Shown: positions 1 to 6,792, counted from the stretch's first letter. The stretch is DNA of 8,163 bases from RYN-428 sp035695715 (GCA_035695715.1 DASRRM010000497.1:1-8163), one strand, 5' to 3'. Program-made: numbers and translations. Notes: a model not told the origin generated them from the letters alone.

Positions 1-25
1 CTTCGCGAGCGCATTTCGCCTGCCG

Positions 26-2083
26 CTACCCCAACTTCCGCAGCGTTCGCAAATTCCCCTGCCGCTGCGTGATGCCATCGCGGTCGAGCTTTTCCAGCAA
101 CGGCACGGCGATGCGCCGGCTGGCGCCCAGAAGCGTCTTGAGCTCACTTACTGTCGCCTGTTTCATTTCACCTAATCCTTTGCGCACGATTTCAATGCTC
201 TTTGCATAGGCGGCGGATGACAGGACGATTTCATTTCCGATGTCGACCGCTTCGCCGCTGGCGATCAGAAATCGCAGCGCCTGGCGGGCAAGGTCGGTCT
301 TGCATAGCTCGTCATGCGATGGCGGATCCAGCGGGCGCTCGGCCAGCCGTCGGCGCAACATTGCGCCGGCCGCCTGCAGGCGCGGGGGAAGGGCCGGCTG
401 GTGCGAATTGAGGCGCAAGCCGCCCGGCGTGCGGACAAAGCAGTCTTTTGCCAGCGCTTCGGCCAACGCCTCGGCAATTTCCGGCGCGGCCGTGCGCAGC
501 GCCTTGGCGGGGATCGACGATTCAATGATCACCCGCAACGCCGTGATGGGAAACTGGCCCTGCTCGGAATGCTCGGCGTGATAGGCGGCGATAGCCGCCG
601 TCGCCTTGGATCGCACCTGCTTCCACCACGCGGCATCGGCCAGCCAGGTGCCGATTGAAATGGCACGATGATTTTCCGATTCATCCCCGGTCGCCGCCGC
701 GACCCCATCGGCGCTGAATGTCGAGCGAACCAGCATCCCCGAGATTGCGGCGATCCCGTCGCGGTGCAGTTGCGAACGGACGAAAACGGCGGCGGAGGCC
801 GTCGCTTCGGCCCGCGCGGCCAGCAAGGCGCGCTGGCTTTCAAAACGCGCGCTGCCCCGGCGGCCGGATGGCGGGTCGGGATCGAGCACAACCCCGCCCG
901 CCAGCGTGCGCTGCTGCGAGGCGTCGCGGATGACAAAGCGGTCGCCGGCAAGCGCCAGCATCGGCACATCAAGCGTCAGGCGCGCCAGCGCCCTTTGTCC
1001 CGGCTGAAGATCGCAGCCGTCAAGGAAACGCACGCGGGCGACGGTCGAGCCGCTGCCGTGATGAACGCGCACGGTTGTTCCATGCTTCAATAACGAAGCG
1101 TGCCGTGTGGATTCGCCGGAGAGTCGCGGCGATCGCTCCAGCAGCGCGTCAAACGTGCAACTGGCGTGGCCGAGCGATTCGATCGTCACCACATCACCCC
1201 GGCCGACGGTTTGTTGCCTTTGCGCCGTGCGATCCGCGGCGGGATCGATGCCGGGAAGGTTCAGCGCGACGCGCGAGCCGACACGGGCGATTTCCACGTC
1301 GCAGCCATGGGTCTGAACTGCGCGGATTCGGGCCGTCGCGCCGCCCGGCTGAACGACGACGTGTTGCCCGCGCTGCAACACCCCGCCGGCCAGCGTGCCG
1401 GTGACGATGGTGCCGATGCCGCTGCGCGTAAAAACGCGGTCGACCGACAATCGCGGCTTGCCGATAGCCGGTTGCCCCGGCGTTTGCGACAACATCTGCG
1501 CCATGGCCGATTTCAATTCAGCAACGCCGCGGCTGCTGGTCACCGATGTCGGCACAATCGGCGCATCGGCCAGAAATGTTTCGGCCAACCGGGCGCGCAA
1601 ACCGGCGATCATCAATTGCTCGTCACCAGCCAGGTCCACTTTTGACAGAACGACGATGCCACGCCTGGCGCCCAGATAACTGAGAATCTGAAGGTGCTCT
1701 TCGGTTTGCGGCATCCATCCATCGTCGGCGGCAACCACCAGTAAAACTGCGTCGATTGCCCCGACCCCGGCCACCATGTTGCGGACGTAATCCTCGTGTC
1801 CGGGAACATCAACCAGGCCAATGTGATATTCCGCGGCCGGCGAAATACCCGCCGGCGACGAGAGGCGCAGGCTCGCAAAGCCAAGGTCGATGGTGATGCC
1901 GCGTGCTTTTTCCTCCGGGAGGCGGTCGGGATCGATCCCGCTCAGTGCCAGCACCAGCGCGCTCTTGCCATGGTCGACATGCCCGGCCGTGGCAACGATA
2001 TAATGGTTGACTTGCGTGTTGGATTGCGACAAAGCTTTCACCGGTTGCAGGCACCCGCCGCCGCAATGACGGCTTTCACCCAT
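26..2083 (-). CDS. selB: Selenocysteine-specific translation elongation factor SelB
   Basis: SelB is the EF-Tu-like GTPase that binds Sec-tRNA-Sec and, through its C-terminal winged helices, the mRNA SECIS hairpin, to recode UGA as selenocysteine. Numbering from the ATG at 2083 (685 aa): G1 loop GHVDHGKS at 34-41, switch region RGITIDLGF at 61-69, G3 DVPGHED at 92-98, G4 SKVD at 147-150, and the domain II signature RVFTRSGIGTIVTGT at about 216-230. The last ~45 residues, including LLGASRRIAVPLLEKLDRDG, match the final winged helix. E. coli SelB is 614 aa, so this one is somewhat long. The start is uncertain. The ATG at 2083 has AGGA 6 nt upstream and overlaps selA by 46 bp. A GTG at 2041 overlaps the selA stop as GTGA and gives an N-terminus nearer the G1 loop. 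Last gene of the sel cluster in view. Confidence 0.96.
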   Translation of the reverse strand: MGESRHCGGGCLQPVKALSQSNTQVNHYIVATAGHVDHGKSALVLALSGIDPDRLPEEKARGITIDLGFASLRLSSPAGISPAAEYHIGLVDVPGHEDYVRNMVAGVGAIDAVLLVVAADDGWMPQTEEHLQILSYLGARRGIVVLSKVDLAGDEQLMIAGLRARLAETFLADAPIVPTSVTSSRGVAELKSAMAQMLSQTPGQPAIGKPRLSVDRVFTRSGIGTIVTGTLAGGVLQRGQHVVVQPGGATARIRAVQTHGCDVEIARVGSRVALNLPGIDPAADRTAQRQQTVGRGDVVTIESLGHASCTFDALLERSPRLSGESTRHASLLKHGTTVRVHHGSGSTVARVRFLDGCDLQPGQRALARLTLDVPMLALAGDRFVIRDASQQRTLAGGVVLDPDPPSGRRGSARFESQRALLAARAEATASAAVFVRSQLHRDGIAAISGMLVRSTFSADGVAAATGDESENHRAISIGTWLADAAWWKQVRSKATAAIAAYHAEHSEQGQFPITALRVIIESSIPAKALRTAAPEIAEALAEALAKDCFVRTPGGLRLNSHQPALPPRLQAAGAMLRRRLAERPLDPPSHDELCKTDLARQALRFLIASGEAVDIGNEIVLSSAAYAKSIEIVRKGLGEMKQATVSELKTLLGASRRIAVPLLEKLDRDGITQRQGNLRTLRKLG

Positions 2084-3426
2084 TGAGCATCCTGGGCATG
2101 GAAAATCGTGCGCAAATCCATGCGAACGCGCCCTTGTAAAATGCAGGCCACCACCGGCGCCGCGCCGCGCCGCAGCGCCTGGGCCAACTCATCGGCCGAG
2201 CAACCCGGGCCCGGGCACAGCTCGATCGCCACGGACTTCAAAACCGTGCGCGGCAGCGAACCGCCGCCGACTTGCGCTTCGCTTTCGACAATCGCCGCCG
2301 GCACGCCGGCGGCCTTCAGCGCCTCCAGGGCCGCTGTTGCCCGCGAATGCAGCATCTCGATCGATGCCGACATCATGGCGCGAATGGGAATATCTTCGGT
2401 TCGCCCGGCCAGCGTCGCATCGACGGTGGCTTCCAGTGCGGCAAGGGCCAGCTTATCGCAGCGCAGGGCGCGAAAGAGCGGCTCGCTTTTGAGGGCCGCG
2501 ATATGTTCGGCGCACCCCGCGATGATTCCCGCCTGCGGGCCGCCCAGCAGCTTGTCGCCGCTGAAGCAGACCAGGTGCGCGCCGCCGGCAAGTGCGTCGG
2601 CGGGAATTGGCTCATATTCGCCGCCGCCCAAAGTTCGGCTGTCAAATGTCGCGCCACTGCCCAGGTCTTCGACGAAAACGACCCCCGCCTGGCGCGCGAC
2701 GGCCGCGATGTCGGATGCACAAGGCGACTGGACAAATCCCTCCTGATAAAAGTTGCTGTGATGCACCTTGAGCACCATTGCCGTGCGCGGATCGATTGCC
2801 CGACGGTAGTCGTCGAGGGTGGTGACATTGGTGGTGCCGATCTCGCGGAGGATTGCGCCGCCGGCCTGGAGAATATCGGGGATGCGAAATCCGCCGCCAA
2901 TCTGGATCAATTCGCCGCGCGAGATCACAACTTGATTTTTCGTTTCGCAGGACGCGAAATGGCGCACCAGCAGCACCAGGGCCGCGGCGCAATTGTTGAC
3001 CACCGTCGCCGCGGCCGCGCCACAGAGAACCGCCAGATTATGTTCCAGATAAGCGGCGCGGCTGGCGCGCTGGCCGCTGGCAAGGTCATATTCAACCGTG
3101 CAATACTCGGTGGCAATCCGGCTCAGCGCCCCTGCCACAGCCGGGCCCAGCGGCGCGCGGCCGAGATTCGTGTGAACGATGATGCCGGTGGCATTAATAA
3201 CCGGCTGAATCTTCCTGCCGCTTAGCGCGTCAATTTCGGCCCTGATCTGCGCGATCGGATCAACTGCGCCGTCATGGCGAGCCTCGCCTTTGCGCAGCGC
3301 GTCCAAAACGCGGCGTACGATTGCAAGCGCCGTTGGACGGGGAATATCCAATGGGCCAATCTCCCGCAAGCAGCGATCGACGGAGGGGAGGTGATGGGGG
3401 TTGGAAGTGCCGGGCATGCTTCGCAC
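2038..3426 (-). CDS. selA: L-seryl-tRNA(Sec) selenium transferase SelA
   Basis: SelA is a pyridoxal-phosphate enzyme, decameric in E. coli, that converts Ser-tRNA-Sec into Sec-tRNA-Sec using selenophosphate from SelD. The 462-aa product matches the 463 aa of the E. coli enzyme. Visible family motifs are INATGIIVHTNLGRAPL at about 78-94, the NNCAAALVLL segment at 144-153, ISRGELIQIGGGFRIPDI at 168-185, VEDLGSG at 252-258, and the PLP-lysine motif SGDKLLGGPQAG at 289-300 with the Schiff-base lysine at K292. The N-terminal tRNA-binding region is present. The start at 3426 is GTG; an ATG three codons downstream (3417) is a reasonable alternative, and neither has a strong Shine-Dalgarno. It lies 52 bp after selD and its stop overlaps the start of selB, so coupled translation with selB is likely. 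Confidence 0.97.
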   Translation of the reverse strand: MRSMPGTSNPHHLPSVDRCLREIGPLDIPRPTALAIVRRVLDALRKGEARHDGAVDPIAQIRAEIDALSGRKIQPVINATGIIVHTNLGRAPLGPAVAGALSRIATEYCTVEYDLASGQRASRAAYLEHNLAVLCGAAAATVVNNCAAALVLLVRHFASCETKNQVVISRGELIQIGGGFRIPDILQAGGAILREIGTTNVTTLDDYRRAIDPRTAMVLKVHHSNFYQEGFVQSPCASDIAAVARQAGVVFVEDLGSGATFDSRTLGGGEYEPIPADALAGGAHLVCFSGDKLLGGPQAGIIAGCAEHIAALKSEPLFRALRCDKLALAALEATVDATLAGRTEDIPIRAMMSASIEMLHSRATAALEALKAAGVPAAIVESEAQVGGGSLPRTVLKSVAIELCPGPGCSADELAQALRRGAAPVVACILQGRVRMDLRTIFHAQDAQWVKAVIAAAGACNR

Positions 3427-3478
3427 CGTTCACATCGTTATCATCGAGCGCGTGATGAGTTGCAGGAGCCTTCGTCTC

Positions 3479-4555
3479 TCACCTCACGCGAATGGCGGGC
3501 TCGCCGCTCACGATTTTTCCGATGACGGCCTTGGAAAGCGCCTGATCCTGATCGAGACATTGCAGAACATGCTCCAAATCTCGCGGATTCACACACAATA
3601 GCAATGGCCCGCTGGTTTGGGCATCGGCAAGAACGATGCGCAAGTCGTCGGGCGTGGTTCCCCAATCCACAAAAGCATCGGCCGAATGAAGATTCGCCAT
3701 CGTGCCGCCGGGGATGCACTTTTTTGCGATCAAGTCCATGACCTGTGCGCCAATCACCGGTACAGCGGCGGCGGTAATCTCAGCGGCAACGGAGCTTGCC
3801 CGCAGGATGTTGCCAAGATGTCCGGTCAGGCCGAAACCGGTGATGTCCGTGGCACAGCGCGTTAACTGGCGTTCGGCCAGTTCAGCGCCGATGGTGTTCA
3901 GCCGGATCATTTGCCGGATCGCGGCGTCGGCAATGGAAGCCGGCGCCAGCCCGCGTTGAATGCCGGTGGTAATGATGCCGGTGCCAAGCGGTTTGGTCAG
4001 GACGAGCAGATCGCCGGGGCAGGCGGCGGCGTTGGTAAGGATATGCCGGGGATGAACGATGCCGGTGACGCTCAGGCCGTAAATCGGCTCGCTGCTTTTG
4101 ATGGTGTGGCCGCCGACCAGCGCGCACCCCGCCTCGCGCACTTTTTCGGCCCCGCCGCGAAGGATGCCGGCGATGTCCCGTGGGTTCAATTTATCGCCGG
4201 GCACGCCCAGCAGGTTCAGCGCCGTGATCGGCCGGCCGCCCATGGCGTATACATCCGACAGCGCGTTGGCCGCGGCGATTTGGCCAAACTCATATGGGTC
4301 ATCCACGATCGGCGTGAAAAAATCCACCGTCTGCACCAGCGCCAGGTCGCCCCGAAGTTGATAGACGCCGGCATCGTCAAACGTGTCGCCATTGACCAGG
4401 ACATTCGGATCCGGCTTGCGATCGGCCATATCAGGCGACAACGCGCCGAGCACCTCGGCCAAGAGTTTCTGGCTCAACTTCGCGGCACATCCTCCGCAAC
4501 TTGCCATGGCCGTCAGGCGAACTGAAGGTGAAGCGGGTGGAGGAATCGGCGTCAT
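3479..4555 (-). CDS. selD: Selenide, water dikinase (selenophosphate synthase) SelD
   Basis: SelD makes selenophosphate from selenide and ATP, the selenium donor for SelA. The protein is 358 aa, close to the usual ~350. The N-terminal motif SCGGCAAKL (residues 19-27) carries the redox-active site: cysteines 20 and 23 and the lysine (K26) expected to correspond to the essential lysine of E. coli SelD. This position is Sec in many SelD proteins but is a plain Cys codon here, so this SelD does not need Sec for its own synthesis. Further landmarks are the Asp-rich TFDDAGVY at 58-65, VDFFTPIVDDPY at 77-88, ALSDVYAMGG at 98-107, VGGHTIKSSEPIYGLSVTG at 147-165 and TDITGFGLTGHLGN at 236-249. The ATG has a clear Shine-Dalgarno and sits 18 bp after the upstream lipoprotein gene, in the same reading frame as that gene. 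Confidence 0.97.
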   Translation of the reverse strand: MTPIPPPASPSVRLTAMASCGGCAAKLSQKLLAEVLGALSPDMADRKPDPNVLVNGDTFDDAGVYQLRGDLALVQTVDFFTPIVDDPYEFGQIAAANALSDVYAMGGRPITALNLLGVPGDKLNPRDIAGILRGGAEKVREAGCALVGGHTIKSSEPIYGLSVTGIVHPRHILTNAAACPGDLLVLTKPLGTGIITTGIQRGLAPASIADAAIRQMIRLNTIGAELAERQLTRCATDITGFGLTGHLGNILRASSVAAEITAAAVPVIGAQVMDLIAKKCIPGGTMANLHSADAFVDWGTTPDDLRIVLADAQTSGPLLLCVNPRDLEHVLQCLDQDQALSKAVIGKIVSGEPAIRVR

Positions 4556-4560
4556 AGAGT

Positions 4561-4565
4561 TCCTT
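4561..4565 (-). promoter_or_regulatory. Ribosome binding site of selD
   Basis: AAGGA lies 5 nt upstream of the selD ATG (4555). It is the best Shine-Dalgarno in the sel cluster, and it fixes the selD start at the first ATG rather than the internal Met17 just before the SCGGC motif. Confidence 0.7.
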
Positions 4566-4573
4566 AAAAATGC

Positions 4574-5668
4574 TCACCGCCGGCTGGGCGAATCGACGGG
4601 AACATCTGCATAGGTGAAGCTCGTTATCATTTTGCCGGGCGGCCAGGCACGGCCATCCACCTCAACATACGGATAGACAAAGAAGTTGAGCGGCGGCCCA
4701 TTCTGCGGCGGCGACAGCACCAGATCCCGTCCTGACGAAAACTGCACGCGGTTCTCGCACAAATGCCCGAAAAAATAGTCGCGACGATCGGGGTGCTTTG
4801 ATGCTTCGGAAATATCCACCGGCACCCAGCCATGGCCCGCCGGTTTCACCCACGCCCAGCAATGGTAGCCCGGCACAATGCCGCTGCCGCGCGCCTCGGG
4901 AATGCCGAACCCAATTTCAAATTTCGCCGGCAAATGATTCGATCGCGCCAGGGAGATGAACAGGCTGTGAAAGTCAGTGCAATTTCCAAAACCGCTCTCA
5001 CACGCCCACGCCGCATCGCCCCGGCCCCACCCGGGTTTGTCTTTGCGATATTTCATGTGATCGTCGACCACATCGTACAGCGTGCGCGCCTGCGCGTAGG
5101 AGTCGGCCCCAAGCGCCACGCCCGCCAGCAGCTTCATCGGCTTGCCGCCGATGGGCACCAACTTATCAGCCATCAGGTAGGCAGAATCGTTTTTCGTATC
5201 GTCGCGGGCCGGCGGCATCTCACAGGCTTCCCTGCGCGTGATTCGGTAAACCAGCTTGATTGCAAGCTGATCATTCGCATGCGAATTGGCGCGTAAAAAC
5301 AGGATTATACAATGCGCCGTTCTTTCATGTTGCAACTCGTCCGCCGCCGGCAACAATTCACTCAATTGCTGGACGGTTTGAAACTCATTGGACGTTGGGA
5401 TGGGAATCCAGATCGATGCGGACCGATTTTCACCCAGACCGGTTAAGCGCACGCTATAGGTGAAATCGAACGTGCGGTTTTTCAGCGTCCCGACCGCTGG
5501 GGATAAACTGCTCGGCGGGTTGGACTCGTTCGCTTTGGCGATCGGCGGGGAAGACGTTCGCGAGGTTGTTGAAGTGAATTCGCACCCGAGGGCGAGAATC
5601 ACCACCGCCAGACCCAGAAGGCGGCATGCCAACGAGCAAGCCATAAAACCAGTCTTCATTGCCGACAT
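4574..5668 (-). CDS. Predicted lipoprotein with transglutaminase-like fold, between selC and selD
   Basis: The protein (364 aa from this start) has a short positive N-terminus, a hydrophobic stretch LLGLAVVILALGC and a lipobox cysteine at residue 29, so it is probably lipid-anchored outside the cytoplasm. A low-complexity Ser/Pro/Thr linker follows. The C-terminal half carries a transglutaminase/protease-like core: Cys in GNCTDFHSLF (C230), His in GYHCWAWVKP (H269) and Asp in WVPVDISEAS (D285). All three catalytic positions are intact, so peptidase or transamidase activity is plausible but the substrate is unknown. An upstream in-frame ATG at 5698 directly abuts the tRNA 3' end with no leader, so I prefer the ATG at 5668, which has GGA 5 nt upstream; an ATG at 5659 is also possible. 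It is 18 bp upstream of selD in the same frame, so co-expression with the sel genes is likely, but no link to selenium metabolism is known to me. Confidence 0.85.
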   Translation of the reverse strand: MSAMKTGFMACSLACRLLGLAVVILALGCEFTSTTSRTSSPPIAKANESNPPSSLSPAVGTLKNRTFDFTYSVRLTGLGENRSASIWIPIPTSNEFQTVQQLSELLPAADELQHERTAHCIILFLRANSHANDQLAIKLVYRITRREACEMPPARDDTKNDSAYLMADKLVPIGGKPMKLLAGVALGADSYAQARTLYDVVDDHMKYRKDKPGWGRGDAAWACESGFGNCTDFHSLFISLARSNHLPAKFEIGFGIPEARGSGIVPGYHCWAWVKPAGHGWVPVDISEASKHPDRRDYFFGHLCENRVQFSSGRDLVLSPPQNGPPLNFFVYPYVEVDGRAWPPGKMITSFTYADVPVDSPSRR

Positions 5669-5698
5669 CAGCTTCCCAATCCATTCATAATGATTCAT

Positions 5699-5793
5699 CG
5701 GAGAGGGTAGGAATCGAACCTACCTCGCCACGTGCGAACGCGACGACGGCGGCTTTGAAGACCGCGAGGACCACCAGGAACCCGGCACTCTCC
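5699..5793 (-). tRNA. selC: tRNA-Sec (selenocysteine, anticodon UCA)
   Basis: On the minus strand the anticodon loop CTTCAAA (5760-5754) carries anticodon TCA (plus-strand positions 5756-5758), closed by the 5-bp stem GCGGT/GCCGC. A long variable arm follows, TCGTCGCGT-TCGC-ACGTGGCGA: nine pairs, two of them G-U. The T arm is GTAGG-TTCGATT-CCTAC. The acceptor begins GGAGAG and pairs with CTCTCC, then G73 at 5699; CCA is not encoded. UCA anticodon, long variable arm and position at the head of selD-selA-selB make the identity secure. Irregularities: beyond six perfect acceptor pairs there is a U-C mismatch, and the 3' strand leaves room only for a 7+5 or 8+4 arrangement (12 pairs) rather than the usual 8+5. 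The D arm around the TGGT loop pairs only with a 2x2 internal loop. 95 nt including G73. Confidence 0.93.
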
Positions 5794-5868
5794 CTATCAT
5801 TGCCTGGAACAAGATGCTTTACTCGATCAACATCCCGTTTCGCAAGGTTAAATTTGCAGGTCGGTGCC

Positions 5869-6447
5869 ATGAGCCAGTTTGAAGAAGAATTGCGCCAGGC
5901 GGTCCTGGCGGCGGCCGGCCGCGTCGATGTTGGCGAGGCGGTGGCGGCGGTTTATTCGGCGCTTGCCGATGAAATCGACCTCCGCCGGCCCATCTGCAAA
6001 ACATCGGGAAGGTGCTGCCGATTTGAAGAATTCGGACATCGGCTTTATGTGACGACCCTGGAGCTGGCGAAATTCGTGGGCGACCGCTCGGCTTCGCAAG
6101 CCGCCTTCAATGCGCAGAATGCAGCCGGCGCAGCGCGTGAAACGGGCGATTGCGCGCAAGGGCCCGGCCGGCGTGGCTTACCCATCTTCCCAAATCCTAA
6201 ATCTGAAATCTCAAATCCTGCCCCGACCGCAGGCGAAACTGGCTGCCGATTCCAAATATCCGGGTTATGCGGGGTTCATGCCATCCGGCCGTTTGGCTGC
6301 CGGATCTTTTTCTGCGATGAAACCAGCACACAGTGGCAGCATGCGCTTTACGAGCGATTGCATGGGAAATTGCGGTCGCTTCACGATGAATTGCGCGTCC
6401 CCTACCACTACGTGGAATGGCGGTTTGCTTTGAAAGTATGTCTTTGA
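5869..6447 (+). CDS. YkgJ-type cysteine-cluster protein (putative metal-binding)
   Basis: A 192-aa cytosolic protein of the YkgJ/CxxCxxCC type, which is predicted to chelate zinc or iron; no biochemical role is firmly established. Seven cysteines lie in two blocks: C43, C49 and C50 (PICKTSGRCCRFEEFGHRLY) and C126, C134, C144 and C149 (GCRFQISGLCGVHAIRPFGC then FFCD). The C-terminus PYHYVEWRFAL matches the pattern I recall for planctomycete members. Between the blocks, residues about 88-123 form a low-complexity linker containing the reading-through of a heptanucleotide repeat (KSEISNP), which probably inserted into a loop. The start is the ATG at 5869, with GCAGG 8 nt upstream; the frame is open further upstream, but that part overlaps the antisense tRNA and is not protein-like. 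It is divergent from selC across a 75-bp gap. The stop codon lies inside the -35 box of the next promoter. Confidence 0.85.
   Translation: MSQFEEELRQAVLAAAGRVDVGEAVAAVYSALADEIDLRRPICKTSGRCCRFEEFGHRLYVTTLELAKFVGDRSASQAAFNAQNAAGAARETGDCAQGPGRRGLPIFPNPKSEISNPAPTAGETGCRFQISGLCGVHAIRPFGCRIFFCDETSTQWQHALYERLHGKLRSLHDELRVPYHYVEWRFALKVCL
6192..6219 (+). repeat. Four tandem AAATCYN heptanucleotide units inside a coding region
   Basis: Four contiguous 7-mers, AAATCCT, AAATCTG, AAATCTC and AAATCCT, form an A/T-rich island in a GC-rich gene. They read as KSEISNP-like residues in frame. From memory, heptamer arrays of this type recur in many planctomycete genomes, usually between genes. The array sits in the linker between the two cysteine blocks of the YkgJ-type protein. 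Confidence 0.8.
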
Positions 6448-6473
6448 CAACACTGAATGAAAAGTGGTAGACT
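6444..6473 (+). promoter_or_regulatory. Sigma-70-type promoter with extended -10
   Basis: A perfect TTGACA (6444-6449) is followed after 18 bp by TAGACT (6468-6473), which matches TATAAT at four of six positions and is preceded by TG one base upstream (extended -10). The -35 box contains the TGA stop of the YkgJ-type gene. The predicted transcription start is near 6480-6481, which serves the small lipoprotein gene. Confidence 0.6.
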
Positions 6474-6480
6474 TCCAGCC

Positions 6481-6546
6481 ATGCAGCACCAAGCGCTGCC
6501 GGACCGTCTCACCAAGGAGTTCTCACCTGGAGGGCGCAGCTTATGA
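6481..6546 (+). CDS. Possible 21-codon leader ORF, leaderless and coupled to the lipoprotein
   Basis: The ATG at 6481 coincides with the transcription start expected from the promoter at 6444-6473, so this ORF could be translated leaderless; there is no Shine-Dalgarno before it. It encodes 21 residues (MQHQALPDRLTKEFSPGGRS then L). Its TGA overlaps the lipoprotein ATG as ATGA (6543-6546), the usual arrangement for translational coupling. No domain is recognisable. The overlap and position may be chance, since an ORF of this length is common by accident; codon or peptide conservation would be needed to call it real. Confidence 0.3.
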   Translation: MQHQALPDRLTKEFSPGGRSL

Positions 6547-6752
6547 AGGCTTTTGCTTTGATCGGATTGCTTAGTTGTGCTGCTTTGTTCACCACCGGTT
6601 GCTTCGGCGACCCGGGCTATTCGGGCAGCGAACGAAATGACCGTATCCTCCGCAATTACAATTACGAAGGCGGCCAGATCGTCGATGACTTCGATGAGAA
6701 CGTCATCATGAGTCAGCCTGCCAGCAGCCTGACGCATTGGAATGTGCAATAA
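6543..6752 (+). CDS. Small secreted lipoprotein, 69 aa, function unknown
   Basis: The N-terminus MKAFALIGLLSCAALFTTGC is a short signal peptide ending in a lipobox-like TTGC; the predicted lipidated cysteine is residue 20. The mature part is only about 50 residues, acidic, with ERNDRILRNYNYEGGQIVDD and a C-terminal SSLTHWNVQ. It resembles a small lipoprotein type I associate with Phycisphaerae-like planctomycetes, but no function can be assigned. GGAGG at 6529-6533, 9 nt upstream, supports the start. It has its own promoter and a strong terminator, so it is probably monocistronic and well expressed. Confidence 0.8.
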   Translation: MKAFALIGLLSCAALFTTGCFGDPGYSGSERNDRILRNYNYEGGQIVDDFDENVIMSQPASSLTHWNVQ

Positions 6753-6754
6753 CA

Positions 6755-6785
6755 ATTCGCCGCGCGAAGAGGTCGCGCGTCGAAT
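6755..6785 (+). other. Hairpin just after the lipoprotein stop codon
   Basis: ATTCG-C-CGCGCGA, loop AGAGG, TCGCGCG-T-CGAAT: 12 base pairs with one C/T mismatch, starting 2 bases after the stop codon. There is no T tract, so it is not a terminator by itself. It could stabilise the 3' end of the mRNA upstream of the intrinsic terminator. Confidence 0.6.
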
Positions 6786-6792
6786 GAAACGC

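Noticed and set aside
1..14. Possible start of a further minus-strand gene: ATG at 14 with AGG 4 nt upstream, 11 bases after the selB stop.
   Set aside because: Only four codons are in the window, so coding cannot be judged.
668..1645. Long plus-strand open frames opposite selB, and similar ones opposite selA (2272-3225) and selD (3911-4525).
   Set aside because: They are antisense shadows of GC-rich genes: Arg/Ala/Gly-rich with no domains, while the minus strand has unmistakable family motifs.
5659..5868. Upstream extension of the YkgJ-type frame to an ATG at 5659.
   Set aside because: It runs antisense through the whole tRNA-Sec gene, and the added 70 residues are low-complexity and not family-like.
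5794..5868. Search for a selC promoter in the divergent gap.
   Set aside because: TTGCGA and GTAAAG on the minus strand are 17 bp apart, but the -10 match is poor; no promoter can be supported.
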